A stretch of 54,802 nucleotides of DNA from Caulobacter sp. (GCA_026225565.1 JAMFTA010000055.1:1-54802); one strand, 5' to 3'. Counted from the stretch's first letter, positions 47,147 to 54,802 are shown. Made by a program: numbers and translations. Notes: generated by a model not told the origin, from the sequence alone.

Positions 47147-47872
47147 TCACGCATCTGCCCGGTCGCTCGGCTGCGGCTCTTCGATCACCGCGCGCGTCCA
47201 CCGGCAAAATCCATCCACGCCCACCTGCATCAGCAGCAAAGCCATGCCCCCGATGACCGGCGCACCAACCGCCGCGAGGACCGGCGTCAAGTGACTGGCG
47301 ACCGTTACGGCGACCATCGAGGCGGCGCCGACGGACAGTCCCGTCACCGTGGGATCGGTCAACTGCACGCCCGCACGCTTCGCTTGAGCAATCGCGTCGC
47401 GGACGGCCTTCGACGTGCGCGGATCGCTGCAGATGCGCTCGCGGAACGCTTCGAAGACGAATTTTCCCAAGTTGAACTCGTAGTGATAGTAGCTCAGCAT
47501 CGCGAGTGCTTCGTCGTCGGAAAGGAGGCTGCCCCGTTGCTCGCTGAGAAGTTCCCGCATGAAGGCGTACTGCCAAGCGGAGTCTTTCAGACCGCGCAGT
47601 TCGTCATCAGCCTTCCAATCGAGACGAAAAACTGCCCCCGTCGACTCCGACGGCGGCCGCGCGATCTGGATGGCGAAGGGCTCCTTGACCATGACGCCGA
47701 TCAGGCGGGCGAACTGCCGACGCGCCAGCGGTGTTTCGACGTTGGCGAGCACATTCTGCAAACTCAGATGGTAGTGCCGCTCCGACAGGTCGTTCAGGGC
47801 GACCGCGGTCGCCGCGACCGCGGCCTCGAAATCGCCCGGTCGAGGGGCCGCCCCGTTATAGGTTTCCGCCAC
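47147..47872 (-). CDS. Unknown membrane-associated protein, 241 aa
   Basis: I do not recognise this family. The N-terminal 150 residues are soluble and helical (ALNDLSERHYHLSLQNVLAN; LLSDDEALAMLSYYHYEFNL). The C-terminal part has a hydrophobic Ala/Val/Gly stretch (LSVGAASMVAVTVASHLTPV; LAAVGAPVIGGMALLLMQVG) that could form one or two membrane helices, ending in a short Asp/Arg tail. The start is GTG 47872. It lies 45 bases after the PLD gene and 24 before the phosphatase gene, so the three are likely one operon. Confidence 0.6.
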   Translation of the reverse strand: MAETYNGAAPRPGDFEAAVAATAVALNDLSERHYHLSLQNVLANVETPLARRQFARLIGVMVKEPFAIQIARPPSESTGAVFRLDWKADDELRGLKDSAWQYAFMRELLSEQRGSLLSDDEALAMLSYYHYEFNLGKFVFEAFRERICSDPRTSKAVRDAIAQAKRAGVQLTDPTVTGLSVGAASMVAVTVASHLTPVLAAVGAPVIGGMALLLMQVGVDGFCRWTRAVIEEPQPSDRADA

Positions 47873-47917
47873 GATCGTGCTCCCCGTTTAGTCGCCAGCC
47901 AGCGCTCAACTTCACTC

Positions 47918-49849
47918 CTAGAGGAACGCGCGCAGCCCCTTGTCTCCCGTGAGATCCGCATCCTGCCACTTATCAGTGGTTGAGAGAAATCCCTCTTGGG
48001 GTGCGTCGGGATCGATCGCGGGGCCGCCCGCCAGCAGGCGATCCCGCTCGCGCTGTTCCTGCACCGCCCGGAACCGATAGTGCTCGAAAACGTCGAGCAC
48101 ATGGACCGCGTAGGCCTGCGCCAGGGCCGGGAGGCCCTGCACGATCAAGAGATTATCGTCATTGGCGTAAGACGCCTTGAACCCGAGATTGTGACTTCCG
48201 GTTACGACGACGCAATCCTCCGAAAACGGATCGATGACGACGATCTTGTCGTGTATGATGGCGAAACCGGCCGATAGCAGCTCCGGCTCGAAATCGCCGA
48301 AATGTGCGCCGATCGCGGCGGCTCTGATCGTCAGAACTTTCGGCGCGCCCTCAGGAGAAAATACCGAAGGCGACGGCAGTTTGGAGGCGGTCTTATCCGC
48401 GGATTTTGGCGCCGCAACATAGTTGGGCATAGCCTGTGGGTCGCTGATCGCGCCCAAGACCAGCAACTCGGCGTTCTCCTTGCCGAGTTCGATGGCCATG
48501 TCGATGACGCTTTTGACGCCTTCGGGGGAGGGCATGAAGGTCAGGAACAGGATCGCCGCCTTGGCCTGTCGCATGAGTGCGAAGACGTCGGTCAGATCTG
48601 CGGGCGGCGGCGACGTCGCGGTCTTGCTGGTGGCGAACGTGTTGGGCGAGCACCACATCCGAGCGGTCGTCGGCGCCGGCAAGTCCGAAGCGGGATAGGC
48701 GTGGCCATCGGCCTCTCGCAGCGGGGCCTGCTGTACGTTGTGGTTAGGCTGGCTGGTGTCGGCTTGGGGCGGAAACGTGGCCGTGTCGTCCTTGAGCCGG
48801 TTCCAGTAGTCGAGATAGGCGCGGGCCAGGTCGGGTGACCGCGAGATGATCGTGTTGTTGGATTGGGTGCAAAGGCCGGTGTCCGTCCAGTTGGTGCTGC
48901 CTGTCAAAACCGCCTTGGCCACGCCGTCGGGGCCAACCTGAACGACGAACTTGTTGTGGCCGATCCGGCTGGTGTTGTTGAACAGGCGGTCGATCACTTC
49001 GCTCGCGGTGCCGTGCAGAGTCTGCCGCGCCGCATGATTTTCCGTGTCCCAGGCGGGGTCGCTTTTTGTCGGGGACCCTGCCGTGGACAGGATCAGGTGT
49101 AAGCGCGCGCCGAGGCCGGACAGCCGGCCGATCAATTCTGGGTCCGACAGTTCGTAGAGCGCGGCGTGCACCGTGTCGCCTGGTGTAAGCCCGGCAAGAA
49201 AGGATTTGAGCGTCGGCAAAACGTCGCCGGTCAGAAAGGCCCGGATGGGATCTGCGGGGTCTTTGGTGTGCGTGCGCAGGTCCTGCGCGCTCGGCGCCCT
49301 GCCTGGCGCCGTACCGAGCTGCCTTCTCAGATTCTGTGTCGACAAGATGCCGTTGGTGAAGACCGCGGTGAAGTCGCCGAAGTCGGTTGTCGCGGCGATG
49401 GGTTCAGTCGAAAACGCCTCGTCCGCGCACAGATACAGCGGAACGGCGTCGCCCATCATCTTGGTGGGGTCGGCGCTTGAGAAGACATCCGGGTTGGCGG
49501 CGCGCCAATCGGCGACCGCCTGGCGGCCCGGCGCGGCGTGGCCGACCGGCCAAATATCATAGTGGCAGGCAAAGGGCAGGCGAATGTCCAGGGTGTCGCG
49601 GCTTCGCCTCAGGGTCAAATCGCGCCACTCGAACTTCTGGATCGGCCATACGCTGACATCTTGCGGTAGCCAGTTCGGGTTGGACTGGCCCTCAAAGGCG
49701 ACCCATGCGGGCAGGAGGCGACGCTCGCCGTTTGCGTGGACCCGCACGATCATGAAGCCCAAAAGGCCATCAATCCTATCGTGGATGTCCCAGGCCAGAT
49801 AGGCGACTTCGTTATTGCACCACGCTCGACCTTTAGTGATGGGTGTCAT
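47918..49849 (-). CDS. Phospholipase D-family protein with two HKD motifs
   Basis: This PLD-superfamily enzyme may act on phospholipids or as a nuclease. HKD motif 1 is RIGHNKFVVQVGPDG with GSTNW following (about 297-320). Motif 2 is AIIHDKIVVIDPFSEDC with GSHN following (about 530-552). Both have the His, Lys and Asn that make the shared active site. The N-terminal 190 residues (NNEVAYLAWDIHDRIDGLLG; FACHYDIWPVG) are an extra domain I cannot name. There is no signal peptide. ATG 49849 gives 643 residues; the frame open to 50065 adds a basic stretch with no Shine-Dalgarno and is rejected. It is first in a three-gene minus-strand unit. Confidence 0.82.
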   Translation of the reverse strand: MTPITKGRAWCNNEVAYLAWDIHDRIDGLLGFMIVRVHANGERRLLPAWVAFEGQSNPNWLPQDVSVWPIQKFEWRDLTLRRSRDTLDIRLPFACHYDIWPVGHAAPGRQAVADWRAANPDVFSSADPTKMMGDAVPLYLCADEAFSTEPIAATTDFGDFTAVFTNGILSTQNLRRQLGTAPGRAPSAQDLRTHTKDPADPIRAFLTGDVLPTLKSFLAGLTPGDTVHAALYELSDPELIGRLSGLGARLHLILSTAGSPTKSDPAWDTENHAARQTLHGTASEVIDRLFNNTSRIGHNKFVVQVGPDGVAKAVLTGSTNWTDTGLCTQSNNTIISRSPDLARAYLDYWNRLKDDTATFPPQADTSQPNHNVQQAPLREADGHAYPASDLPAPTTARMWCSPNTFATSKTATSPPPADLTDVFALMRQAKAAILFLTFMPSPEGVKSVIDMAIELGKENAELLVLGAISDPQAMPNYVAAPKSADKTASKLPSPSVFSPEGAPKVLTIRAAAIGAHFGDFEPELLSAGFAIIHDKIVVIDPFSEDCVVVTGSHNLGFKASYANDDNLLIVQGLPALAQAYAVHVLDVFEHYRFRAVQEQRERDRLLAGGPAIDPDAPQEGFLSTTDKWQDADLTGDKGLRAFL

Positions 49850-50137
49850 TGGAGCCCCCCGCGCAGCGTGTAGTTGTCTATATTTCTGTGACACTTTTAT
49901 GGTTGTGCCTGGATCGAATGGGCATGCGTTCAGCGGAGATAGGCGACCAAGCGATACGGTCGATCTCCGTCTACGTCGGCGAAAGGTCCGCACCGCTGCG
50001 GATTCCGAGCTGGTGCGCCGCCATTCCGTCAGAAAGCCCTGTAGCGTCCAATTTCTAGCCGCCATGCATCAGGGCGGGTCGACTTCATTATTGTCGAGGT
50101 TAACGGCGCGCCGCTTCAATCATTTGCGGGGGGCGGA
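49850..50137. other. Gene-free gap upstream of the PLD operon
   Basis: Both strands were read and no supported gene was found. The first 80 bases next to the PLD start are AT-richer (around 49878-49905, TATATTTCTGTGACACTTTT) and probably hold the promoter of the minus-strand operon. The rest looks like decayed coding sequence without a recognisable product. Confidence 0.4.
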
Positions 50138-50365
50138 TCAGTTGCGCCACCGCTGGCCGAGTTCGTCGGCGAACCACATCTCGGCGTCGTAGAGAGGACT
50201 CATGCGAGACCGAAAAGAAAAGACGCCCGTATAGCGGGCCTCCAGCCAGATTCGGAAGTCGGTGAAGCTCGGGTGCTCCCGCATCGCTTCCGGTTGCTCC
50301 CTCTGCCAGTCATGGCAGAGCCGGCGGACGATCTGCTCGCTTTCCGGTTTCGTGTACTTCACCAT
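50138..50365 (-). CDS. Small hypothetical protein, 75 aa
   Basis: This is a short charged protein with many aromatic residues (MVKYTKPESEQIVRRLCHDW; EHPSFTDFRIWLEARY; YDAEMWFADELGQRW). Proteins of this look are frequent as unnamed neighbours of Ti-type transfer regions, as far as I recall. No motif gives a function. ATG 50365; it is divergent from the repeat array and Fic gene. Confidence 0.5.
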   Translation of the reverse strand: MVKYTKPESEQIVRRLCHDWQREQPEAMREHPSFTDFRIWLEARYTGVFSFRSRMSPLYDAEMWFADELGQRWRN

Positions 50366-50448
50366 GTCCCCGAGACTACCGCGGGGGAGGCGATTCGTCA
50401 GGTGACCTGACCCCCTTTGACCGCGAAGCGGTCGCCAAAGCGCGACGG

Positions 50449-50587
50449 CTTACGCGAATTGAGCGGACACTGCCCGCTCTTATGCAAATTTGACGGACAT
50501 TCGGTCGAGTCGCTTGCCGCTTATGCGAAGGTGCCTTATGCAAATCTGGCGGACATTTTTCTGTCTTACGCGAATTTTACGGACATT
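50449..50587 (+). repeat. Four imperfect 23-base direct repeats before the Fic gene
   Basis: Copies at 50449-50471, 50479-50501, 50535-50557 and 50565-50587 share CTTAYGCRAAT-x5-CGGACA. Copies 1-2 and 3-4 are each spaced exactly 30 bases start to start, with 56 bases between the pairs. A half copy (CTTATGCGAA) lies at 50520. The last core word, GGCGGACAT, returns over the Fic start codon. Possible roles are operator sites for the winged-helix part of the Fic protein, or the multiple end repeats of an IS21-like element remnant. Confidence 0.7.
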
Positions 50588-50616
50588 TTCGCCCTCCAGC
50601 GGAGTGTAAGGCTATC

Positions 50617-52194
50617 ATGGCGGACATCTTCTTCACGGGCCTGGGAGACGAAGCTCAAGATCGGAAGATCCGAAGGGATCTCGCTGCTGGCAAGCTTCAG
50701 CGTCTGGCGAATGGCGTTTATGCCGACCTGTCCAGCGGGCCGGTGGAGGGTGTCGTACTGCGCAACTGGGCCAAGATCGCAGCCCGGCTTGTGCCGGATG
50801 GCGTCGTCACCGATCGATCCGGCATCGAGGCCCAGCCCTGGCGGGACCGTTCGGGCGGCACGCCAAAGGGAGAGGCCATCCTCTTCATGAGCGCCCCGCG
50901 CAGCCGCGCAGCCATCGCCTTGCCAGGACTGGTCATCAACATCCGCCAGGGTGCCGGTCCAGCAGGCGAGGACATACCCTACCTCGGAACCCATCTCGCC
51001 AGCGAGACCCGCCGCCTGCTCGACAATCTGGCGCCGTCCCGCACGCGCTCCGGGCCTGCCCGGACCCTCGGTTCTGCCGAGGTGGAGAAGCGCCTGGACA
51101 GCCTTTGCACTATCCACGGCGTCAGCCAACTCAACACCATTCGGGATAAGGCCCGGCAGTTGGCGCCGCTGATCGATCGTGAGGCGGAGTTTAAGACGCT
51201 GAACGCGATGATCAGCACCTTGCTGCAGACACGTGAGGCCAAGGCGCTGACGCCCCAAGGCCAGGCGCGCGCCGAGGGCCATCCGCTCGATCCCGCCTGC
51301 GTCGAACGCCTGATCAAGCTGGTAGAGTTTATGCAGGCCCGCGCGCCCGTCACCGTGGCCAACGGCGACACTTCTCCCGACCGCAACCGCGCCGGGGCGT
51401 TCATGGAGGCCTATTTCTCGAATTTCATCGAAGGAACTCAGTTCGCCATCGGTGAAGCTGTGGAGATCGTCTTCGAAGGCCGGGTCCCTGAAACCCGCCC
51501 GGAAGACGGCCATGACGTGCTGGGCACCTATCTCCAGCTCATGGACTTGGGTGAACGTTCGGCCACCTCGATCGACGCCGACGCCTTCATCGACGAGGTC
51601 CAAGAGCGCCATCGACATCTGATGGCGCCTCGCCCGTCCATCTTGCCGGGAGTCCTCAAGACCAAGCCCAACCAAGCCGGGAACACCGCCTTTGTCCATC
51701 CCGACCTCGTGCGCGGGACGCTGCGCGAAGGCGTGAGCATCCTTCGCTCCATCTCCGATCCGTTTTCCCGGGCCATATTCGTTCATTTTCTCTTGGTCGA
51801 CGTCCACCCGTTCAATGACGGCAACGGCCGCATCAGCCGGATCATGATGACGAAGGAGCTGCTGGCCGCCGGTTTGTCCCGCATCATCATCCCGACGGTG
51901 TTCCGCAACGACTATTTCGACGCCTTGCGTGCGCTCTCCCGTCGCGACGACCCTTCGATCTTCGTGCGATCCTTGGAGTTCTGCCAGAAGGTCACCGCCG
52001 CCTGTTCGGCTCCAACGGCCGATCAGGCGATCGAAGCCTGGGCCCACGCGTACGGGTTCTGCGAGGACAGCCGCCATGCCCGCCTGTCGATGCCCAACCC
52101 CGCATTGCCGATCGAGAGCCGCAACGGTATTCCCGCGCCCTCGGACTATTGGGCGGCGATCGCGGGGGACAACGGAACGAGCCTTTTCCGCTAA
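50617..52194 (+). CDS. Winged-helix (AbiEi-like) - Fic domain fusion protein
   Basis: The C-terminal part is a Fic AMP-transferase: HPFNDGNGRISR (about 398-409) is the catalytic motif with His. The self-inhibiting alpha-helix motif (S/T-x3-E-G type) is present as SNFIEGT (about 268-274), so the enzyme is probably held inactive by itself (class II). The N-terminal 100 residues (KIRRDLAAGKLQRLANGVYA, followed by VVTDRSGIEA and the GPAGEDIPYLGT turn) look like the winged-helix antitoxin type found in AbiEi/type IV toxin-antitoxin regulators, suggesting DNA binding. The 525 residues thus seem to combine regulator and toxin or signalling enzyme. No separate antitoxin gene is adjacent. The target protein is unknown. 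Confidence 0.84.
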   Translation: MADIFFTGLGDEAQDRKIRRDLAAGKLQRLANGVYADLSSGPVEGVVLRNWAKIAARLVPDGVVTDRSGIEAQPWRDRSGGTPKGEAILFMSAPRSRAAIALPGLVINIRQGAGPAGEDIPYLGTHLASETRRLLDNLAPSRTRSGPARTLGSAEVEKRLDSLCTIHGVSQLNTIRDKARQLAPLIDREAEFKTLNAMISTLLQTREAKALTPQGQARAEGHPLDPACVERLIKLVEFMQARAPVTVANGDTSPDRNRAGAFMEAYFSNFIEGTQFAIGEAVEIVFEGRVPETRPEDGHDVLGTYLQLMDLGERSATSIDADAFIDEVQERHRHLMAPRPSILPGVLKTKPNQAGNTAFVHPDLVRGTLREGVSILRSISDPFSRAIFVHFLLVDVHPFNDGNGRISRIMMTKELLAAGLSRIIIPTVFRNDYFDALRALSRRDDPSIFVRSLEFCQKVTAACSAPTADQAIEAWAHAYGFCEDSRHARLSMPNPALPIESRNGIPAPSDYWAAIAGDNGTSLFR

Positions 52195-52283
52195 CTCAGG
52201 GCCGCCGATCGAATGTTATAGCGCCCATGACGAAGAAGGAGCCAAAGCACGGGGCGTATCAACGGAGTGCGGCACGGTAGAGG

Positions 52284-52547
52284 TTGGCGCCTGGGGCGAG
52301 ACCATTGCGATCAACGTTTGCTTCTGCGACGCCTGAGGTCCAAAAGCCTGTCGAGTTCACGATCGGCCTTTTTGACTTCCCCGTGGGCCCCATCGATCGA
52401 GGCGCGACCTTCCATGCGGTGTCCGGCTCGATTTCCGCGAATACGAACACTGAGACCGCCTTGCGAAGGGCGCTTACCGAAGCGGGTATAATCTTCATCG
52501 ATGAGAACGGCGAAGGACCGGGTGTCCGGTTGCGCAAAGGCGGTTAG
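52284..52547 (+). pseudogene. Fragment ending like an XRE-type regulator
   Basis: The last 32 residues (ETALRRALTEAGIIFIDENG followed by EGPGVRLRKGG) match the usual C-terminus of small helix-turn-helix regulators. The upstream part (EFTIGLFDFPVGPIDRGATF) does not contain the helix-turn-helix itself. TTG 52284 is the only start, without a good ribosome site. I read it as a remnant left by recombination. It ends 36 bases before the convergent traD end. Confidence 0.35.
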
Positions 52548-52582
52548 TTCGAACCTGCGTTGTTGTTCGAGGCAGCCTTTGA

Positions 52583-52894
52583 TCAACGAGACGGTTGGGT
52601 GGGGTCTCTGGCATCTGTGGCGCCGATCTCGAACGCCCGTTGCCCACGCCTTCGCCAAAGCACCAAGGCTTGCTCGCGCTCTTCACTGCGGAGCGTCAGC
52701 GCGAGCGTCAGGAACGCGCCATAGAGCATCGCTCGATCGTCGCCTGTCAGGTCGACCAGTCCGGCCTTTGTGACGAGGCCGCCAAGCTCGATCAGATGAC
52801 GAGTCCGCTCCCGTCTCTTCATCACCCATGCTCGCGTGTCGGTCCGCGCCCGCTGCGCCTCAAGGCGTCGCCGTGCCGCCTCCGTCCGGCGCAT
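52583..52894 (-). CDS. traD: Conjugal transfer protein TraD (Ti-type)
   Basis: This small protein resembles the TraD of Ti-plasmid DNA-processing regions (not the F-type coupling protein). Features are the basic start MRRTEAARRRLEAQRARTDT, then RERTRHLIELGGLVTKAGLV and LTGDDRAMLYGAFLTLALTL. The usual Ti protein is about 70 residues; with ATG 52894 this has 103, and 52939 is another possible start. It overlaps the traC end by about 35 bases. It is thought to assist the relaxosome. It is read away from oriT, as in Ti plasmids. Confidence 0.75.
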   Translation of the reverse strand: MRRTEAARRRLEAQRARTDTRAWVMKRRERTRHLIELGGLVTKAGLVDLTGDDRAMLYGAFLTLALTLRSEEREQALVLWRRRGQRAFEIGATDARDPTQPSR

Positions 52895-53165
52895 TGCCGA
52901 GATCGTCGCCGCCAGCGCCGCGCGTCGTGCCGCGTGCATGCCGGCGAAAGAACGCGGCGCCACGCTTACGCCAGCGCTCAGCCTGGACTTGGTCCTTGAG
53001 CTCCCCCAGATCGAGCAGCGCGCCCGCCAGGGTCTCGATGTCGGTGGTGTCCGCGCCGGTGGCGATAACCAAGTCGCCAAGCTGCCGAACCTTGCGGTTC
53101 TTCAGCATTTTAGTCTTGTCTTCGAGCGTCTTCAGTTCAGCGTCCAAGTCCCTGGGCTTGCGCAT
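52860..53165 (-). CDS. traC: Conjugal transfer protein TraC (Ti-type)
   Basis: This is a relaxosome accessory protein of about 100 residues: RKPRDLDAELKTLEDKTKML, KNRKVRQLGDLVIATGADTT and LAGALLDLGELKDQVQAERW. It has the order and charge pattern of Ti-type TraC. A GGAAGG-type site precedes ATG 53165; GTG 53171 is less well placed. It is the first gene left of the oriT-like site and divergent from traA, matching the Ti-plasmid arrangement traD-traC-oriT-traA. Confidence 0.8.
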   Translation of the reverse strand: MRKPRDLDAELKTLEDKTKMLKNRKVRQLGDLVIATGADTTDIETLAGALLDLGELKDQVQAERWRKRGAAFFRRHARGTTRGAGGDDLGNAPDGGGTATP

Positions 53166-53277
53166 GTCCACCTTCCTTGATGAGCGATGGCCTGAGGATA
53201 ATGCAGGGCTGTCCGGAAGGCTCTATGTGCGGCGGAACACTCTGGTACAGTCCGGTCCATCCCGAGATTCTTTCTTT

Positions 53278-53325
53278 CGAGGGCGCGCTTATACGTCGTG
53301 CCGACGTGCTCTTCAGGGCGTAATT
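53278..53325. other. Probable origin of transfer (oriT, Ti/RSF1010-like)
   Basis: Between divergent traC and traA lies GAGGGCGCGCTTATACGTCG, close to the nic-region core I remember from Ti/RSF1010-type origins (AAGGGCGCAATTATACGTCG-like). A short inverted repeat follows (ACGTC 53293-53297, GACGT 53303-53307). Position, orientation and the MOBQ-type relaxase next to it support this. The exact nic site is not proven. Confidence 0.7.
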
Positions 53326-53336
53326 GGATCGCCATC

Positions 53337-54802
53337 ATGGCGATCTATCATTTCTCCGCGAAGGTCATCAGCCGCAGCGCCGGCTCCAGCGCCGTGGCCT
53401 CGGCCGCCTATCGTTCCGCCTCGCGGCTGCGGGACGATCGACTGGATCGCTCCCACGACTTCACCAACAAGAGCGGCGTCGTTCATTCCGAGGTGATGCT
53501 GCCGGACGGCGCGCCCGAGGAGTTTCGGGAGCGCGAACGGCTTTGGAATGCCGTCGAAGCCGGAGAAGTGCGCAAAGACGCTCAGCTGTCCCGGGAGATC
53601 GAGTTCGCCATTCCTCGAGAACTCGATCAGGCGCAGGGCATCGAGCTGGCGCGTGACTTCGTGCAGCAGGAGTTCGTCGATCGCGGCATGATCGCTGACG
53701 TCAATGTGCATTGGGACATCGGGGCGGATGGCCTGGCCAAGCCCCACGCACACGTCATGCTGTCGATGCGCGAAGTGGACGAGAACGGCTTCGGCGCCAA
53801 GGTTCGCGATTGGAACCGCACCGAGCTAGTCGAGCATTGGCGTCAGGCCTGGGAGGGCCACGCCAATGCTCGACTAGCATCCCTCGACATCGACGTGCGC
53901 ATCGACCACCGCAGCTTCGAAGCTCAGGGCCTGGACCTGGAACCCCAGAGCAAGATCGGCGCGGCCGCAGGTCGCCGGTTTGAGGAGGGCTTGGACGCCG
54001 ATCGGCTGGAAGAGCACATCGAGATCGCCCGCTCCAACGGCGAGCGGATCGTCAACGATCCCAGCATCGCCTTGGACGCCATCACCAAGCAGCAGGCGAC
54101 CTTCACCAGGAAGGACCTGGCGATGTTCATCCATCGCCATTCTGATGGGAAGGACCAGTTCGACGCCGCCATGAGCGCGGTGCAGACCTCGCCTGATCTC
54201 GTGGAGCTCGGCAAGGACGGGCTTGGGCAAGAGCGCTTCACCAGCCGTGACATGGTGGCGGTGGAGGAGCGCCTGCATCACGCCGCTGAATTGATGGCGG
54301 AGCGTGAACGTCACCGCGTCGGGGAGCGGGAGCAGGGTAGGGCGCTCGCCCAGGCTGAAGCCGGGGGCATGGTCCTTTCCGATCAGCAGCGAGAAGCCTT
54401 TACCCATGTCACCGATGGTCATGATCTCAGCGTCGTGGTCGGCTATGCCGGCACGGGTAAATCCGCGCTGCTCGGCGTCGCGCGCGAGGCTTGGGAAGGC
54501 GCGGGTTACGAGGTCCAAGGCATCGCCCTTTCGGGGATCGCCGCAGAGAACCTTGAGGCGGGCTCCGGCATCGCCTCGCGCACCATCGCCAGCTTGGAGC
54601 ACCAGTGGGCGAAGGCGGACCCGGAGCACCAACAGCACCTCACCTCCCGTTCGATCCTGGTGATCGACGAGGCGGGGATGATCGGCTCACGGCAGATGGA
54701 GCGGGTGCTGAGTCACGCGCAGGAGCATGGCGCCAAGGTGGTGCTTGTGGGCGATCCCGAGCAGCTGCAGGCCATCGAAGCGGGAGCCGCCTTCCGCTCC
54801 AT
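53337..54802 (+). CDS. traA: TraA relaxase-helicase, cut by the window end
   Basis: This MOBQ/Ti-type relaxase nicks oriT and unwinds the transferred strand. MAIYHFSAKVISRSAGSSAV with AASAYR-type continuation (SAAYRSA) is the usual start with the catalytic Tyr region. The metal-binding His triad is in DVNVHWD and KPHAHVM (about 124-139). The helicase part begins near residue 350, with Walker A in VVGYAGTGKSALL (about 369) and Walker B in ILVIDEAGMIG (about 440). 488 codons are seen; the family has about 1,000-1,100 or more, so roughly half is missing. The frame is open to the last base. Confidence 0.93.
   Translation, partial: MAIYHFSAKVISRSAGSSAVASAAYRSASRLRDDRLDRSHDFTNKSGVVHSEVMLPDGAPEEFRERERLWNAVEAGEVRKDAQLSREIEFAIPRELDQAQGIELARDFVQQEFVDRGMIADVNVHWDIGADGLAKPHAHVMLSMREVDENGFGAKVRDWNRTELVEHWRQAWEGHANARLASLDIDVRIDHRSFEAQGLDLEPQSKIGAAAGRRFEEGLDADRLEEHIEIARSNGERIVNDPSIALDAITKQQATFTRKDLAMFIHRHSDGKDQFDAAMSAVQTSPDLVELGKDGLGQERFTSRDMVAVEERLHHAAELMAERERHRVGEREQGRALAQAEAGGMVLSDQQREAFTHVTDGHDLSVVVGYAGTGKSALLGVAREAWEGAGYEVQGIALSGIAAENLEAGSGIASRTIASLEHQWAKADPEHQQHLTSRSILVIDEAGMIGSRQMERVLSHAQEHGAKVVLVGDPEQLQAIEAGAAFRS

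Noticed and set aside
49850-50065. 72-residue N-terminal extension of the PLD protein
   Set aside because: It is basic low-complexity sequence without support; ATG 49849 directly precedes the first plausible domain residues.
50449-50587. CRISPR array
   Set aside because: Only four degenerate copies with 7-base or irregular gaps, no unique spacers of standard length and no cas genes.

Overview
The window is high-GC alphaproteobacterial DNA, most likely Caulobacteraceae (Caulobacter or Phenylobacterium type). I infer this from the tatABC-serS order, the SOS-controlled imuA-imuB-dnaE2 cassette with a GTTC-N7-GTTC LexA box, an orphan FliN-like protein, a DUF2793 tail-type gene and the strong G/C third-position bias. 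No rRNA and no CRISPR array is visible.

Positions 1-41160 are mainly chromosomal backbone. They hold two GT4 glycosyltransferases, a GT2 glycosyltransferase and an aminotransferase (764-5190), an FAD monooxygenase, and an AT-richer CatB-like acetyltransferase (6591-7292). The Tat export operon tatABC and serS follow. serS is in frame but carries about 70 extra residues in an AT-rich patch. Directly after serS, in the same frame and after only one stop codon, comes the C-terminal part of glyS with no N-terminal part. The junction lies in a G/C-rich inverted repeat, and a second copy of that repeat is translated inside the glyS remnant. ppdK, a DUF4337 membrane protein and glpD come next, then the error-prone repair operon (17274-23063), an aldo/keto reductase, rlmJ (apparent CTG start) and a DUF4112 protein. 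An unrecognised Cys-rich small protein (26136-26498) sits behind an AT-rich nested-palindrome promoter.

Positions 26593-37894 hold propionate catabolism: both methylmalonyl-CoA mutase subunits and the biotin-carrying propionyl-CoA carboxylase subunit. These are interrupted by a nitronate monooxygenase gene and a phage- or GTA-like tail/lysis block (DUF2793, a small structural-type protein, a frameshifted beta-helix protein, a GH24 lysozyme and a holin-like protein). A DUF805 protein, lipB, the FliN-like gene and a secreted carboxylesterase close the backbone.

At 41167-41253 there is tRNA-Leu(GAG), and a P4-type tyrosine integrase follows it at once. From there to the window end I read an integrative mobile element. 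It carries an AlpA-like regulator, a divergent unknown gene, a tightly overlapping pair (NA37/NdpA-like protein plus membrane-anchored protein), a three-gene minus-strand group (PLD-family protein, unknown membrane protein, secreted class A acid phosphatase) and a winged-helix-Fic fusion behind an array of direct repeats. The transfer region is of Ti-plasmid type: traD, traC, an oriT-like site and traA, the last cut by the window end. The far attachment site is not in the window.

The best candidates for something undescribed are the NA37-like/membrane pair, the PLD/unknown/phosphatase trio, the repeat-controlled Fic fusion, the Cys-rich orphan, and the repeat-associated serS-glyS rearrangement. 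All functional proposals for these are inference from sequence alone.
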